A program made the position numbers and the translations under genes. The notes beneath the pieces are model-generated. The model had not been told where the DNA came from, ran no database searches, and was given only the letters and a program-made list of their open reading frames with translations. Below, in pieces: positions 12,901 to 13,629 of a DNA stretch of 13,629 nt (position 1 is the first letter of the stretch; each line of letters starts with the position of its first letter). Where the stretch lies: the NCBI GenBank assembly GCA_030684415.1, contig JAUXNL010000188.1:1-13629 (forward strand), read 5' to 3'. This DNA is from Moraxellaceae bacterium. Lineage in GTDB: Bacteria; Pseudomonadota; Gammaproteobacteria; Pseudomonadales; Moraxellaceae.

Positions 12901-13629
12901 ATGTCTGCACCACTGCCGTATTTTTCAGAAACCAATCGCACCATCCGCCGTACACTGCCCGGGAGCCCGGGCTTGCCGGGTATCGGTCACAGCCTGGCTT
13001 TTCTCAATAATCCGGTGCAGACCGGGCTGCGCCTGTACAAAGAGCTGGGGCCGGTATTCTGGGTGAATGCACTGGGCATGACGTTTGTGCAAATGACGGG
13101 GCCAGAGGCCAACCAGTTCATTTTCCGGAATCAGGGCGATATTTTTTCCAACAGCCAAGGCTGGGATTTTTACATCGGCAAATTTTTCCGGCGCGGCATC
13201 ATGCTGCTCGATTTCGAAGAGCACCGGCATCATCGCGGCATCATGCAGGCGGCATTCAAGAAGCCGGTGCTGGTGCAGTATCTGGCGCGCATGAACCCGG
13301 CCATCGAGCATGGCATGGACGGCTGGCGTAACGGTGATCATTTCCCGGTGCTGAAAAAAATAAAGCAGCTCACGCTCGACATGGCCACTGACGTGTTCAT
13401 GGGTGAGAAACTCGGTCCCGAAGCCGACAAGGTGAACAAGGCCTTTGTGGATTGTGTGCGTGCCGGTACGTCGCTGGTGCGCTACCCCGTGCCGGGCGGA
13501 CGCTGGAAGAAAGGGCTGGAAGGCCGCAAGGTGCTTGAGGCGTTTTTCCACTCGCGCATTGCACAGAAGCGTGCCAATCCCGGCGATGATCTGTTCTCGC
13601 GCTTGTGCCAGGCAGAAGATGAGCTGGGA
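12901..13629 (+). CDS. Cytochrome P450, N-terminal part, runs off window
   Basis: The first 243 residues of a cytochrome P450. ATG at 12901 has AGGAG six bases upstream. Visible signs are the proline-rich entry TLPGSPGLPGIGHSLAFL (18-35), the beta-1 region LGPVFWVNALG (49-59), and the helix C motif HRHHRGIMQAAF with His108-x3-Arg112, which in P450s contacts a heme propionate. A helix D/E stretch LTLDMATDVFMGEKLG follows. The I-helix oxygen-binding motif, ExxR and Cys heme ligand lie beyond the window. There is no transmembrane anchor, so it is a soluble bacterial P450 needing ferredoxin/reductase partners. It is probably cotranscribed with the DUF2236 oxygenase and controlled by the TetR protein. 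The substrate is unknown; the N-terminus recalls sterol- or lipid-acting P450s more than short camphor-type ones. Confidence 0.88.
   Translation, partial: MSAPLPYFSETNRTIRRTLPGSPGLPGIGHSLAFLNNPVQTGLRLYKELGPVFWVNALGMTFVQMTGPEANQFIFRNQGDIFSNSQGWDFYIGKFFRRGIMLLDFEEHRHHRGIMQAAFKKPVLVQYLARMNPAIEHGMDGWRNGDHFPVLKKIKQLTLDMATDVFMGEKLGPEADKVNKAFVDCVRAGTSLVRYPVPGGRWKKGLEGRKVLEAFFHSRIAQKRANPGDDLFSRLCQAEDELG

Overview
This is a GC-rich window of bacterial chromosome. The best guess is a gammaproteobacterium near Pseudomonas, Alcanivorax or other hydrocarbon/lipid-degrading marine groups. Supporting signs are a Pseudomonas-like fpr, hrpB, an AraC regulator of the arabinose-binding-domain type beside a PF10118-type diiron protein, and REP/BIME repeats built on GTGGGAGCGGCTTTAGCC. 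This placement is an inference; there is no rRNA or other marker gene in the window. No phage, CRISPR, transposase or plasmid gene was seen, and no tRNA was recognised.

Layout. (a) 32-1790, minus strand: two tightly packed genes of unknown function, a 72-residue helical protein followed one base later by a 512-residue protein that carries six tandem 43-residue repeats. (b) 1791-2208: a divergent intergenic region. (c) 2209-5480, plus strand: a double-hotdog acyl-CoA thioesterase overlapping by ATGA the start of the helicase gene hrpB. (d) 5481-5970: a non-coding stretch with degenerate repeats. (e) 5971-7998: a minus-strand AraC-family regulator divergent from a plus-strand ferritin-like diiron 'metal-dependent hydrolase', with an inverted repeat straddling a -10-like hexamer between them. 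(f) 7999-8363: a multi-hairpin repeat element bracketed by 14-bp direct repeats, then a strong bidirectional terminator. (g) 8364-9137, minus strand: fpr, ferredoxin-NADP+ reductase. (h) 9489-9992, plus strand: a DUF2505 (START/SRPBCC-like) protein ending in a 12-bp hairpin. (i) 10065-10474: two copies of a REP pair, the second with a 15-bp tandem tail. (j) 10510-13629: a minus-strand TetR regulator divergent from a plus-strand MpaB/Lcp-like heme oxygenase (DUF2236) and a cytochrome P450 that runs off the window edge.

How the parts may work together: several genes fit lipid or hydrophobic-substrate oxidation (thioesterase, diiron protein, DUF2236 heme oxygenase, P450), and Fpr can in principle supply electrons to a ferredoxin-dependent P450. 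The TetR-MpaB-P450 block looks like a locally regulated oxidation cassette; its substrate cannot be read from the sequence. The most unusual items are the exact 43-residue periodicity of the protein at 32-1570 and the folded intergenic element at 8019-8223. No clearly new defence or mobile system was found.
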